Shown here: positions 26,660 to 35,677 of the stretch, piece by piece
Layout: each line of letters starts with the position of its first letter
How positions within the stretch are numbered: position 1 is the stretch's first letter
Source: Ignavibacteria bacterium
Lineage (GTDB): Bacteria; Bacteroidota; Ignavibacteria; Tepidaquicellales; Tepidaquicellaceae
DNA: 64,000 nucleotides
Direction of reading: 5' to 3'
NCBI GenBank assembly: GCA_016704345.1
Contig: JADJAH010000011.1
Location: 248,001 to 312,000 of the forward strand
The notes under the pieces: generated by a model
What the model was told of the DNA's origin: nothing
What the model saw: the letters and a program-made list of their open reading frames with translations, nothing else
Databases searched by the model: none
Program-made: the position numbers and the translations under genes

Positions 26660-26769
26660 AAAATGTTCACAAATTCAACAATAGATGTAGAATATTTCTA
26701 CAAAGTCGTGGGAATACCTCCGCCAGGTTTGAGAAAAGTGCTAAAAAGTGATAAAAATAACGCATTGTG

Positions 26770-26785
26770 TGGCACGCAATTTGCA
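26770..26785 (+). promoter_or_regulatory. Sigma-54 (RpoN) promoter, consensus -24/-12
   Basis: TGGCACGCAATTTGCA matches the RpoN consensus TGGCACG-N4-TTGCA at every defined position, with GG (26771-26772) and GC (26783-26784) at the required 10-bp spacing. Transcription would start near 26796, just before ATG 26810. It places the whole cytochrome operon under an ATP-dependent enhancer-binding activator, none of which is encoded in the window. Confidence 0.85.
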
Positions 26786-26809
26786 CTTACAATGTAAGCA
26801 TCAACGAAT

Positions 26810-27163
26810 ATGCATTCTACCAGAATACACATAATTTGCAGAAAGCCGGAAATTGCGGGTTTAATAACGAAGGCGTTAGAAAAGTCGGGTTATTCAATGA
26901 GCAGTACATTTGGAGATGATATAAATCCGGAGATGATCAGTATGATTGCAGATAAAGTTGAGTGTTTGATATTTGATAAGGATATTGATGACAAATTGAA
27001 AAAGGCTGCAAAGGAGAAATTTGTTGACGCAAAAGTAATTTGTCTGCCGTCACTTGAATCGCCAAACAGCATGCTGAGTGATGTAGAATATATGTCGGAG
27101 CCGTTCAGGTTAAGTGAGCTGACGGAATTTGTAAATAACTTGTTTCATCACAGAACAAAGTGA
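26810..27163 (+). CDS. Degenerate response-regulator receiver domain
   Basis: 117 aa, one alpha/beta domain. The strand pattern follows CheY (RIHIICRKP, VECLIFDKDID, AKVICLPSLES, VEYMSEPFRLSELTEFV), and SEPF sits where receivers have the invariant Lys in xKPF, so the switch lysine is Glu. The N-terminal acidic pair is also missing. It is therefore unlikely to be phosphorylated normally and has no output domain. First gene of the sigma-54 operon; its TGA overlaps the GTG of the next gene (GTGA), so the two are translationally coupled. It may be a sensor or partner for electron-transfer components. Confidence 0.65.
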   Translation: MHSTRIHIICRKPEIAGLITKALEKSGYSMSSTFGDDINPEMISMIADKVECLIFDKDIDDKLKKAAKEKFVDAKVICLPSLESPNSMLSDVEYMSEPFRLSELTEFVNNLFHHRTK

Positions 27164-29064
27164 ATAAGATAATAAGAAACATATTCGTAGCATTAACGGG
27201 ATTGTTCATAGCATTCCTTTTTATTGCCGTCTCGGAAAACACTACAATGAGTTTTGTAGATTCGGATGAAGATTGTTATGCATGTCATGAAGATAAAGAT
27301 CTTACAGCCGACGTAAACGGCAAGAAGGTTTCTATGTTTATTGACAAGAATAAGGTAAATGCGTCGGCTCATGCCGGTGTTGAATGCAGAGATTGTCATC
27401 AAAATTACAACCCTGATGAAGTTCCACACACAAAGACCAAGACGAATGTTAATTGTCAGTCATGTCACGATGATCTCAAAGGTATTACGGAAAGTGTTCA
27501 CGGCAAAGTTGAATGTTCAAGCTGTCACAAGCCGCATGAGATAAAGACCGTGAAGCAGATGAAAGAAGCAGGAAGCGGGGAATGTCTTGATTGCCACAAG
27601 ACAAAAGGCGTCAGACAATTTGTCAACAGTATACATGATAAGAAAGGTCTTGAATGTGAAAGTTGTCATAAAGGCGGTCATGGTGTTGCAAATCTGACGA
27701 ATAAGGATGTTCCTTCTCTTTGCGGGAAGTGTCACAGTCAAAACAAAATGGCTCTTGCCAACAGTGTTCATAATACAACTTTAAGCCAAAGTAACACAAA
27801 GGGCCCAACATGTTCTGATTGCCACGGAGTGCACGGAATACTTACAAGCAAAATATCCATAGAATCAGAGGGCTGTTTGAATTGCCACCTTGACGAGAAG
27901 AAATTTCCGGGTGAGGAAAAAGGATCTGCAAAGTTTGTTGCACAATACAGGACCAGTGTTCATGCTTCGATAACAAAGAATGATGTTGAAGCTGCAGGAT
28001 GTGTTGATTGCCACGGCGATCACATGGTACAGAACGCAGACAATCCTCAGGCAGCCACTATTAGGGCAAGACAAATGGAAACTTGCGGCAAGTGTCACAG
28101 TGATGTTGTTTCCGAGTTTAAAATATCCAAACACGGACAAGAACTGGCAAACGGAAACAAGGATGCGCCGACATGCAGTGATTGTCACGGTGAACACGAC
28201 ATTAAGACAACATTCAGCAATGATGAATTTTCAAAGATCAACCTTGTTGACAAGTGTCTTTCATGTCATAAAGATGGCAAGATAAAGCACAAGAATTATA
28301 ATGGTGAAGAAGAATTGATTTCGGGTTACAAGGAAAGTCAGCATTACAAGGCATTGCAGAAAGGTAACCTTGATGCACCGACTTGCTCGAATTGTCACGG
28401 TGCACACGAAATGAAAAGCGCATCTGAAGTTGACTCGAAGATAAGCAAAAGAAATCTTGAAAAGACCTGCGGAGAGTCCGGTTGCCATTCTGATCAGCTT
28501 AAAGAGTATATAGGAAGCGTTCATGAAGTGGCAATAACAAGAGACGGTAACAAAGATTCGCCTACTTGTAACGATTGTCACGGTAATCACGTTATATCAA
28601 AGAAAGTGATTGATGATAAGCTTGAACAGTCTAAGGCAGTCATAAAGCTTTGTTCCAACTGCCATGCATCAACCGAGATTGTAGATAGAAATGACCTTCC
28701 TACAAAAGTTGCGGAATCATATAAGGAAAGTTTCCACGGTCTTGCCACAAGAAGCGGATTACAGGAAGCAGCAAACTGCGAAAGCTGTCACGGAAATCAT
28801 AATATAAGGCCGTCCACCGATTCCACGTCAACCATATTCAAGACTAATCTTCCTCAGACTTGCGGCAATTGTCATCCCGGAGCTACTGAAGCATTTTTCA
28901 CAACAAAGATACACATTGAAGATGCAAGAAAAGATTCTCCGATAGTATATATTGTAACTGTCTTTTACATGGCTATGATAATCGGATTAATAGGATTCAT
29001 GGTGCTACATAATATTCTTGATTACAGAAGAAAAACACAACTGAAGAAAGCAGATGGAAGCTGA
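27160..29064 (+). CDS. 19-haem membrane-anchored cytochrome c
   Basis: 634 aa. N-terminal membrane helix (residues 7-26) and a second helix near the C-terminus (IVYIVTVFYMAMIIGLIGFM) followed by a basic tail, so the haem domain is periplasmic and tethered. I count 18 CxxCH and one CGESGCH (Cx4CH) motif, many as CSDCHGxH (GVH, GEH, GAH, GNH), where the second His may be a haem ligand. GTG start, overlapping the receiver gene. The following cytochrome b overlaps its end by 11 nt, suggesting a membrane complex of the two. Likely collects electrons from the cytochrome b and passes them to periplasmic carriers. Confidence 0.85.
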   Translation: MNKIIRNIFVALTGLFIAFLFIAVSENTTMSFVDSDEDCYACHEDKDLTADVNGKKVSMFIDKNKVNASAHAGVECRDCHQNYNPDEVPHTKTKTNVNCQSCHDDLKGITESVHGKVECSSCHKPHEIKTVKQMKEAGSGECLDCHKTKGVRQFVNSIHDKKGLECESCHKGGHGVANLTNKDVPSLCGKCHSQNKMALANSVHNTTLSQSNTKGPTCSDCHGVHGILTSKISIESEGCLNCHLDEKKFPGEEKGSAKFVAQYRTSVHASITKNDVEAAGCVDCHGDHMVQNADNPQAATIRARQMETCGKCHSDVVSEFKISKHGQELANGNKDAPTCSDCHGEHDIKTTFSNDEFSKINLVDKCLSCHKDGKIKHKNYNGEEELISGYKESQHYKALQKGNLDAPTCSNCHGAHEMKSASEVDSKISKRNLEKTCGESGCHSDQLKEYIGSVHEVAITRDGNKDSPTCNDCHGNHVISKKVIDDKLEQSKAVIKLCSNCHASTEIVDRNDLPTKVAESYKESFHGLATRSGLQEAANCESCHGNHNIRPSTDSTSTIFKTNLPQTCGNCHPGATEAFFTTKIHIEDARKDSPIVYIVTVFYMAMIIGLIGFMVLHNILDYRRKTQLKKADGS

Positions 29065-29770
29065 AGAGAAATATTTACGGATGACTAAGAGTGAGCGCAT
29101 TCAGCACTTTCTGTTGCTGAGTAGTTTTATGGTGCTCATAGTTACAGGTTTTGCATTGAAATTTCCGGAAGCATGGTGGGTAAAAATGATCTCTGCCGTA
29201 ATTGGCGAATATGCATTTGAAGCACGGGGTATTGTGCACAGAGTTGCTTCTGTAGTTATGATTGTTGCCTCGATTTACCATCTTTATTACATCTCAATGA
29301 CACAAAGGGGACGCCAGCTTGTTAAAGACTTCTTTCCCTCGTTGAGAGATATTACTGAGTTTAAAGATTCTATGCTGTATCTGGTTGGAAGAAAATCAGA
29401 CAGGCCGCTTTATGGAAGATTCAGCTATATAGAAAAGATGGAGTATTGGGCAGTTGTCTGGGGCACGGTGATCATGGGTGCAACCGGATTCATACTTTGG
29501 TTCAAGGACTTTTTCTTTAGGATAGTCGGCAACGTTGGTATGGACATTGCTACAGCGATACATTACTATGAAGCAATTCTCGCATCGCTGGCAATACTTG
29601 TCTGGCATTTGTACTTTGTGTTCGTTAATCCTGATGTGAGACCAATGAACAAAGCATGGCTGAGCGGATATCTTACAAAAGAAGAAATGGAAAAGGAACA
29701 TCCGCTTGAACTGCAAAAGATTGAAGAGGAATCTGTAGCAGAAGAGAAAAAAATGAAATCCGAACTATAA
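29054..29770 (+). CDS. Cytochrome b561 / formate-dehydrogenase-gamma-like membrane subunit
   Basis: 238 aa with four predicted membrane helices (LLLSSFMVLIVTGFAL; IVHRVASVVMIVASIYHLYY; EYWAVVWGTVIMGATGFIL; ILASLAILVWHLYFVFV). Histidines in RIQHF, VHR, YHLYY, IHYY and VWHLY provide candidate axial ligands for two b-haems. Such subunits exchange electrons between menaquinone and a periplasmic cytochrome or oxidoreductase. The C-terminus is an acidic/basic coil. Overlap with the 19-haem gene and 9-nt spacing to the next gene show tight co-expression; with those two it probably forms the quinone-linked entry module. Confidence 0.8.
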   Translation: MEAEEKYLRMTKSERIQHFLLLSSFMVLIVTGFALKFPEAWWVKMISAVIGEYAFEARGIVHRVASVVMIVASIYHLYYISMTQRGRQLVKDFFPSLRDITEFKDSMLYLVGRKSDRPLYGRFSYIEKMEYWAVVWGTVIMGATGFILWFKDFFFRIVGNVGMDIATAIHYYEAILASLAILVWHLYFVFVNPDVRPMNKAWLSGYLTKEEMEKEHPLELQKIEEESVAEEKKMKSEL

Positions 29771-29779
29771 GATAATATC

Positions 29780-31816
29780 ATGGCAAAGCCAGAAGAGACA
29801 CCTGTAAGTGAGAAGAGATTTTTCAAGACTGTAAGAGGATGGAGGAGATTCCTTCTTTTCTCCGGCATATATCTGGGACTATTTCTGGTACTCCTGGCAG
29901 GAGCAGCCGAATATACTTCGCGACCGTCATTTTGTCCGACATGCCATTACATGGAAACTTTTTACAACAGTTGGAAAACCTCCGCTCATAATAAAGTTGA
30001 CTGTGTAGAATGCCATTTTGAACCCGGACTTTCCGGAACAATAAAAGGAAAAGCAAACGGACTTGTACAGATCGTCAACTATGTTACTATGTCTTACAAA
30101 AAACGTAAACCATGGGCAGAAATTCCGGATAATACTTGCAATCGTTCAGGCTGTCATGAGACACAGCAGTTCAAAGATTCTGTTTATGATTTTGAAGGAG
30201 TGGCTTTCAGTCATAAGAATCACCTTGAGGATTTCCGCAGAGGCAAAAAGCTTAAATGTATTAGCTGTCACTCGCAGATAGTTCAGGGAACGCACATGGA
30301 AGTAACAGGTTCAACTTGTTTCAATTGCCATTTTAAGAAGTCTGATGATCCGGAACATAAATACGATAAGCTTTCAGAATGCAACACATGTCACGGCTTT
30401 GATAACAAACCTAAAGAAGTTCTTGCAGCTCTCAGATACAATCATGTAAATGTTGTTGAAAAGAAATACTCGTGTGAAGGTTGTCATTCAGCTGTAGTGC
30501 AGGGCAAGGGTGAAGTAGGTAAAGAAAGATGTTTCCAATGTCACTTTGAAACAGAACGACTTGAGAAGTATGACGATGTTGAATTCATGCACACAACGCA
30601 TATTGCAAAACACACATTGAAGTGTTTCGAATGTCATACTCCGATCAACCACAAGATTCAACCGATGGATCCTAATGCTGATCCTGATTGTGCGAGTTGC
30701 CATTCAAACGCACACAATGCACAGGTTAGTTTGTTTTCCGGTGAGAACGGATTCAATGTTGAGAAGTCACCGAGCGCAATGTTCTCAAACGGAATGAACT
30801 GCAAGGGATGTCATATATTCCATGAAATAGATAAGAATGATCTTGGCACATCAAAGTCGGGCGGAAGTGCTTGTGAAAGCTGCCACGGTGAAGGTTACGA
30901 CAGGATTGTAAAGGAATGGGAACAGACTGCGATAGAAAGACTTAAGATAATCAAATCGATTTATAATGTTTCCGAACAAAACATTAAAGGATCTTCGAGT
31001 CAGAAGAAAGCCGATGCCGAAAAAATGCTTGGTGAGGCTCAACATAACATAAGACTTGTTGAAGTAGGAAAAGCTGTACACAATGCACAATTTGCCGACA
31101 AGCTCCTGGTTGGTGCATATTCGTTGATGAAGGAAGCTTTGACAGTTGTCGGTTCATCCGCCAGCCTTCCGAGTTTTGTTTCAAATTCAGAGGTCATTCC
31201 AAATGAGTGTTACAGATGCCACTCTGGAATTCAGGAAGTAAACGTCAAGAAGTTTGACATGACATTCTCACACAACATGCACATTCTTAATCAGAAGATT
31301 GCATGCGACAGATGTCACTCAAACGCAAACAAGCACGGAGAAACAACTATTACCAAAGACGGATGCAACAATTGCCATCACAGCAAGGCAAAGGACAGTG
31401 ACGAAGCATGCAATAAATGCCACCCGTTCCAGAACCAGGTTTACAGCGGAGCAGCATTTGGAAAGAACACGCCTGATATCATGAAAGAAGGCGGATCGAA
31501 ATGTATTGACTGCCATGTTGAAGGCGGAAAGGTAGTTAAACCCGACAACAAAGTTTGTCTAAAGTGTCACGACAGCGGTTACGACGAAATGATGAATGAG
31601 TGGAAAGCTGATGTAAAGAAGCTGACGGCAGAAGTTAACGAACTCATAAGCAGCATTGACAGGAACACGCTTGATGATCAGCAAAGATCCGACCTTGATG
31701 AAGTGAAGAAGAATGTATCGAAGATAAGTTCTTATCCAAGTATCTATGTGCATAACAATGAAATGATCAACACTATTCTTTCTGATGGGAAGAAGAAGCT
31801 AAAGGGAATGAAATAG
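29780..31816 (+). CDS. 18-haem cytochrome c with NapC/NirT-like membrane anchor
   Basis: 678 aa. A single N-terminal membrane helix (FLLFSGIYLGLFLVLLAGAA) leads into SFCPTCHYME...VDCVECH, the NapC/NirT/NrfH-type start, then further haem motifs: 17 CxxCH and one CNRSGCH in total. Repeated FSHKNH, YNHVN, HTTH and FSHNMH segments resemble the distal ligands of class III-type haems. Two coiled, haem-free stretches (about 375-470 and 610-678) interrupt the array. Much larger than tetrahaem NapC, so it looks like a quinol dehydrogenase head fused to a periplasm-spanning wire. Intact. Confidence 0.85.
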   Translation: MAKPEETPVSEKRFFKTVRGWRRFLLFSGIYLGLFLVLLAGAAEYTSRPSFCPTCHYMETFYNSWKTSAHNKVDCVECHFEPGLSGTIKGKANGLVQIVNYVTMSYKKRKPWAEIPDNTCNRSGCHETQQFKDSVYDFEGVAFSHKNHLEDFRRGKKLKCISCHSQIVQGTHMEVTGSTCFNCHFKKSDDPEHKYDKLSECNTCHGFDNKPKEVLAALRYNHVNVVEKKYSCEGCHSAVVQGKGEVGKERCFQCHFETERLEKYDDVEFMHTTHIAKHTLKCFECHTPINHKIQPMDPNADPDCASCHSNAHNAQVSLFSGENGFNVEKSPSAMFSNGMNCKGCHIFHEIDKNDLGTSKSGGSACESCHGEGYDRIVKEWEQTAIERLKIIKSIYNVSEQNIKGSSSQKKADAEKMLGEAQHNIRLVEVGKAVHNAQFADKLLVGAYSLMKEALTVVGSSASLPSFVSNSEVIPNECYRCHSGIQEVNVKKFDMTFSHNMHILNQKIACDRCHSNANKHGETTITKDGCNNCHHSKAKDSDEACNKCHPFQNQVYSGAAFGKNTPDIMKEGGSKCIDCHVEGGKVVKPDNKVCLKCHDSGYDEMMNEWKADVKKLTAEVNELISSIDRNTLDDQQRSDLDEVKKNVSKISSYPSIYVHNNEMINTILSDGKKKLKGMK

Positions 31817-31899
31817 AAAGGACTTTCAATTCACAATAATGTAATTAACTTTAAAGTAACAGTTAGACGGAAAAACAAAAAACACTAAGGAGACTTAAA

Positions 31900-32229
31900 A
31901 TGAAAAAGATTTATTTTGTGATCTTCGCATTGATTGCCGGCACATTTGTATTCTACATGTTTTCATCAAGCGCACAGAGTTCAGGTGCGGGAGATTTCAA
32001 ATATGTGGGAGTAGATAAGTGTACGGGTGCATGTCACAAAGGAGAGTCAAAAGGTAATCAGCTTGAGATATGGCAGGCGTCAAAGCACGCTCAGGCATAC
32101 AAATCACTTCAGACTCCTGAAGCTGATAAGATTGCTCAGGATAAAGGTTTTACAACTGCTGCAGCCGAAACTCCGGAATGTCTGAAATGTCACGTTCTCG
32201 GCAAAGACATCAATGCCTTCAGAGCTTGA
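31900..32229 (+). CDS. c554-like tetrahaem cytochrome 1, N-terminal segment (frameshifted)
   Basis: ATG 31900 with a strong ribosome site (AAGGAG at 31889-31894). Signal peptide (MKKIYFVIFALIAGTFVFYM), then YVGVDKCTGACHKGE, an unusual Cx3CH haem site, and CLKCH. The frame breaks at about 32210-32225 (GKDINAFRA stop); the remaining two haem sites are in the segment 32213-32473. The next gene is an intact paralogue with the same order, which shows this should be one protein of about 190 aa. Confidence 0.75.
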   Translation: MKKIYFVIFALIAGTFVFYMFSSSAQSSGAGDFKYVGVDKCTGACHKGESKGNQLEIWQASKHAQAYKSLQTPEADKIAQDKGFTTAAAETPECLKCHVLGKDINAFRA

Positions 32230-32473
32230 AGATACATTCGACAAGACACAAGGTGTGCAGTGCGAAACTTGTCACGGTCCGGGATCGGAATACAAGAAAC
32301 TCTCGATCATGAAGGATAAGGCAAAGGCACAGGAAAACGGAATGATCGTACATTCGGAAGGGGAAGCATTCTGTACAGGATGTCACAATTCCGAAAGCCC
32401 GACATTCAAAGGATTTAATTATGCTGAATACTGGGAGAAGATAAAACATCCAAAACCAGCAGGAAGCGAATAA
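32213..32473 (+). CDS. c554-like tetrahaem cytochrome 1, C-terminal segment
   Basis: 86 aa with CETCHGPGSEYKKL and CTGCHNSESPTF, the third and fourth haem sites of the c554-like protein begun at 31900. A one-base indel near 32215 would join LGKDINA to SELEDTFDKTQGVQC, matching LGVDIDESEF...LSQGVQC in the paralogue at 32545. If the break is real, only the paralogue is functional. Confidence 0.75.
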   Translation: MPSELEDTFDKTQGVQCETCHGPGSEYKKLSIMKDKAKAQENGMIVHSEGEAFCTGCHNSESPTFKGFNYAEYWEKIKHPKPAGSE

Positions 32474-32484
32474 GATACATAACG

Positions 32485-32518
32485 GAGCCGGTGAATAATT
32501 TGCCGGCTCTTTTTTTTT
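32485..32518 (+). terminator. Rho-independent terminator inside the operon
   Basis: GAGCCGG (32485-32491) pairs with CCGGCTC (32503-32509) and is followed by nine T. It lies between the two c554-like genes, so it should reduce expression of the outer-membrane half of the operon relative to the inner-membrane half, or end one transcript with a second promoter beyond it. Confidence 0.85.
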
Positions 32519-32544
32519 AAGGATCAAATTCAGGCCGGTATGAA

Positions 32545-33105
32545 ATGGAAAAAATATCGTTAAAAGTTATTCCGGCTTTATTACTTATTTCGGGCCTGAT
32601 ATTAATTTGGCCCGAAGGAAATAGTTCACAGTCGAAATTCAAATATGTCGGCGCTAATACTTGTGTCGGTGTCTGTCACAGATCTGAAGATCAGGGAAAT
32701 CAATTTGCGATCTGGAATGAGTCAAAACATGCGCGTGCTTTTCAAACGCTCCAAACCCCAAGGGCTGACAGCATTGCTATTGCAAAGGGTTATACAACAC
32801 CTGCTGCAGAGACTCAGAATTGTATAAAGTGTCACACTCTCGGAGTGGATATTGACGAGAGTGAGTTTCTAGGTTCATTCGATCTTTCGCAGGGTGTACA
32901 ATGCGAAAGTTGTCACGGCCCGGGATCAGAGTATAAGAAACTTGAAGTAATGAAAGATCCCGAGCAATCAATGGCAAAGGGCCTGATTGTGCATAAGGAA
33001 AAAGAAGAGTTTTGTAACAACTGTCACAATCCTGAAAGCCCGACTTTTTTTGAATTTGATTATGATCCGATGTGGGAAATGATTGCTCATCCAAAACCTA
33101 AATAG
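32545..33105 (+). CDS. c554-like tetrahaem cytochrome 2
   Basis: 186 aa, intact. N-terminal hydrophobic segment (VIPALLLISGLILIW) acts as signal or anchor. Haem sites: CVGVCH (Cx3CH), CIKCH, CESCH, CNNCH; the SKHARAFQTL and CHGPGSEYK segments fit the cytochrome c554 family, tetrahaem periplasmic electron carriers. Paralogue of the gene before it, separated by a terminator. Nine nt before the beta-barrel gene. Probable shuttle between the inner-membrane cytochromes and the outer-membrane conduit. Confidence 0.85.
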   Translation: MEKISLKVIPALLLISGLILIWPEGNSSQSKFKYVGANTCVGVCHRSEDQGNQFAIWNESKHARAFQTLQTPRADSIAIAKGYTTPAAETQNCIKCHTLGVDIDESEFLGSFDLSQGVQCESCHGPGSEYKKLEVMKDPEQSMAKGLIVHKEKEEFCNNCHNPESPTFFEFDYDPMWEMIAHPKPK

Positions 33106-33114
33106 CAGACGAAT

Positions 33115-34404
33115 ATGAAAGTACTTTACACTTTGATTGTGCTGTTCATTGCTTTTGCTTCCAACTCATTCGCACAGAGTCTCAACATGCGGCTGAATCA
33201 CTATTTTTACACATGGGAAAGAGCGGACAGCATTGGTGGTTCATCAATAACTCACTTGCGCGGCTATCAAAACCTCTCGTTTGATGTCTCCGGAAAGCAA
33301 TGGAGCTTCAATACATGGATGCAGACCGGCGAGGACTTCGCAAATGAAATTGGAAGAGGATTCGAATACACGCTGTACAATGCCTATCTTAAAGGCTCTA
33401 ACCTCTTCGGCTTCATGGATATGAAACTCGGAAGGCAGTATGTCTATGCCGGAGTCGGAAAAGGACCATTAGATGGGTTGCTTCTGAAGTTTAAAGCAGG
33501 CAAGAAAAAGGAAGTTCAGTTTACCGCGTATGGAGGATTCAATACACCTGTCAATTACGATTTTAAGGAATACGGCTCACTCAACAATGATTTCTTTGCC
33601 GGCGCATCAATCGGATACTACGGCATGCAGGGGCTTGTTGCAAACCTGAGCTATATGGACAGGCACAGAAAACCAGTGAGTTATACTGCTCCGAGACTTG
33701 ACAGCGCATTCAATACAATCGAGATACTTATTGAGCCTGATTCTAAACAATACACGCTGGCGGGTTTTGATTTCAATTATGCCTACAAGCAAATGTTTGG
33801 AACTTACGGAAAACTCTTCTACGATCTGAACAGGAAAGTATTGTATCGCGGCGAGATAAATGCAAGCTATGCAACAGGTCCGGTGAGATTCTCAGCGGGT
33901 TATTTATACAGAGAACCGTTGATGAGTTACAATACTATCTTCTGGACATTCACACATAAGGAAAATCAGGAGATTGAAGGAGCTATAGATTATTCTTTTA
34001 AGAACGGATTCAATTTATACGGCAAGCTGGCTGACGTGATATTTGATGACGATAATTCTTTGAGGTATCAGATAGGATTTAACAGTCCGAATTACGGTCT
34101 AAGTTACATCGGCTACTCCGGAAGTGCAGGTAACTCCAACGGCTTCAGCGCATACGGAGCTTATCAGCTTGTTGAAGAAATACTTTCCGGAAATGCATCC
34201 GTAAATTATTCCAACTACTACTTAGGCACTTTCGAAAAAGAAAAATCTAATGCTCTCAGCGGTACATTGGGATTAACATACAGGCCAAACAGGCAGATCT
34301 CCATTGATGCTCAGGGACAGATCTTGACAAATAAGGATTACAGCTATGATACGAGATTCCTTTTGGGAATCAACTACTGGCTATTCAGCAATCTTAACAG
34401 ATAA
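33115..34404 (+). CDS. Outer-membrane beta-barrel protein of a porin-cytochrome conduit
   Basis: 429 aa, signal peptide (MKVLYTLIVLFIAFASNSFA) followed by alternating aromatic/glycine-rich strands throughout (GFMDMKLGRQYVYAG, FSAGYLYREPL, FDFNYAYKQMFG, TLGLTYRPN) and a C-terminal strand (FLLGINYWLFSNL). No cysteine or haem motif in the mature part. Position between c554-like cytochromes and two exported multihaem proteins is that of the porin in Pcc/Mtr-type conduits, where the barrel sheathes a multihaem cytochrome through the outer membrane. I do not recognise a named family. Confidence 0.8.
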   Translation: MKVLYTLIVLFIAFASNSFAQSLNMRLNHYFYTWERADSIGGSSITHLRGYQNLSFDVSGKQWSFNTWMQTGEDFANEIGRGFEYTLYNAYLKGSNLFGFMDMKLGRQYVYAGVGKGPLDGLLLKFKAGKKKEVQFTAYGGFNTPVNYDFKEYGSLNNDFFAGASIGYYGMQGLVANLSYMDRHRKPVSYTAPRLDSAFNTIEILIEPDSKQYTLAGFDFNYAYKQMFGTYGKLFYDLNRKVLYRGEINASYATGPVRFSAGYLYREPLMSYNTIFWTFTHKENQEIEGAIDYSFKNGFNLYGKLADVIFDDDNSLRYQIGFNSPNYGLSYIGYSGSAGNSNGFSAYGAYQLVEEILSGNASVNYSNYYLGTFEKEKSNALSGTLGLTYRPNRQISIDAQGQILTNKDYSYDTRFLLGINYWLFSNLNR

Positions 34405-34417
34405 CCGGAGGATAAAA

Positions 34418-35677
34418 ATGAAAATGTTAAAATACTATCTGATCTTCGCTGCATGTATAACCGTCTTTCTTGCGACGACTGCATACTTTCCGGATGTTAA
34501 GAAAGGTGATTCTAATACGGAGAGCGTCTATGCATCTGACAAAAAAAGATTTGACAACAGCAAGATCATTAAGTTTGATCACAAGCTGCACTCTGTGGAT
34601 GCTGAGATCAAATGTGAAGATTGTCATGTGAAGGCAAAGAACTCTGTCTCTTCAAAGGATAATCTTAATCCTTCAAAGAAGGAATGCGAAGCATGCCACG
34701 ATGTGAATAATGACAAGGAATGCAATCTTTGTCATTATGACAATGTGTACAAGAAACTCAGAGCATCAAACAGTGAAATGTTGTTTTCGCATAAGCAGCA
34801 TGCCGCAAACAAGAAATGCACAGATTGTCATAAAGATCTCGACAAGGTTAAATTCTCCGCCGCGGCTGCTTCGGGTTTTCCATCAATGGAATCATGTTAT
34901 ACATGTCACAATGACAACACTGCAACAAGTGAATGCGCGGCGTGTCATACGAACCTGACAAATCTTATTCCGAAAGATCACAACAAGCCAAACTTTCTGA
35001 ATGAGCACACAACGGTTGCGGGAGTATCGACTTCCAACCAGAACTGTGCTATGTGCCACAGCGATAATTTCTGTCAGGTATGCCACAGTGCGAAACCGAA
35101 GTCAGGCAATAATACAGGAAATGATTTCTATGCTCCGTATTACACACGCGACGGTGCAACAAGAATTGACCGCGAAGATCTGCAGAAACTCACAACTGCT
35201 CATGATCTCAATTACAGATTCACGCACGGAGTTGATGCCGGTCAGAAAACTTTTGAATGCAATACGTGTCACGATCCGGTCAACTTCTGCGCATCATGCC
35301 ACCTGAACGGAGGTGAAGCGCTGACGGGCGCAGTTCCCGAAAGCCACAGGCAGCCGAACTTCACAACACTTGGTGTGAATACCGGAGGGGGAATACATGC
35401 AGATATAGCAAGGCGGGATATCGAAAAGTGTCAATCGTGTCACGATGTTCAGGGAGCCGATCCCGCTTGCCTGAAATGTCACTTCGATAATGACGGAATA
35501 AAAGGCACTAATCCGAAAACGCACGAAACAGGATTCATGAGTGATGATAATGGTTACTGGCATACATCGCAGGGTGCAAATTGCTACACTTGCCACACTG
35601 ATGCTAATGCGAGGCCAAACGGAATTTCGGGGGTTGGCTTCTGCGGTTATTGTCACGGAGGAGGTCAGGACAGATGA
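34418..35677 (+). CDS. 14-haem periplasmic cytochrome c of the outer-membrane conduit
   Basis: 419 aa from ATG 34418 (ribosome site GGAGG at 34406-34410); an earlier in-frame TTG inside the barrel gene is unlikely. Signal peptide (MLKYYLIFAACITVFLATTA). I count 14 CxxCH sites, with FDHKLH and FSHKQH segments that probably give distal ligands to the first haems. Placed directly after the barrel and overlapping the lipoprotein gene by 4 nt (ATGA), it is the best candidate for the cytochrome that sits inside the barrel. Confidence 0.85.
   Translation: MKMLKYYLIFAACITVFLATTAYFPDVKKGDSNTESVYASDKKRFDNSKIIKFDHKLHSVDAEIKCEDCHVKAKNSVSSKDNLNPSKKECEACHDVNNDKECNLCHYDNVYKKLRASNSEMLFSHKQHAANKKCTDCHKDLDKVKFSAAAASGFPSMESCYTCHNDNTATSECAACHTNLTNLIPKDHNKPNFLNEHTTVAGVSTSNQNCAMCHSDNFCQVCHSAKPKSGNNTGNDFYAPYYTRDGATRIDREDLQKLTTAHDLNYRFTHGVDAGQKTFECNTCHDPVNFCASCHLNGGEALTGAVPESHRQPNFTTLGVNTGGGIHADIARRDIEKCQSCHDVQGADPACLKCHFDNDGIKGTNPKTHETGFMSDDNGYWHTSQGANCYTCHTDANARPNGISGVGFCGYCHGGGQDR

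Noticed and set aside
27193..28590. Minus-strand ORFs opposite the 19-haem cytochrome
   Set aside because: Their cysteine/threonine-rich sequence is the complement of repeated CxxCH codons; the plus frame is unambiguous.
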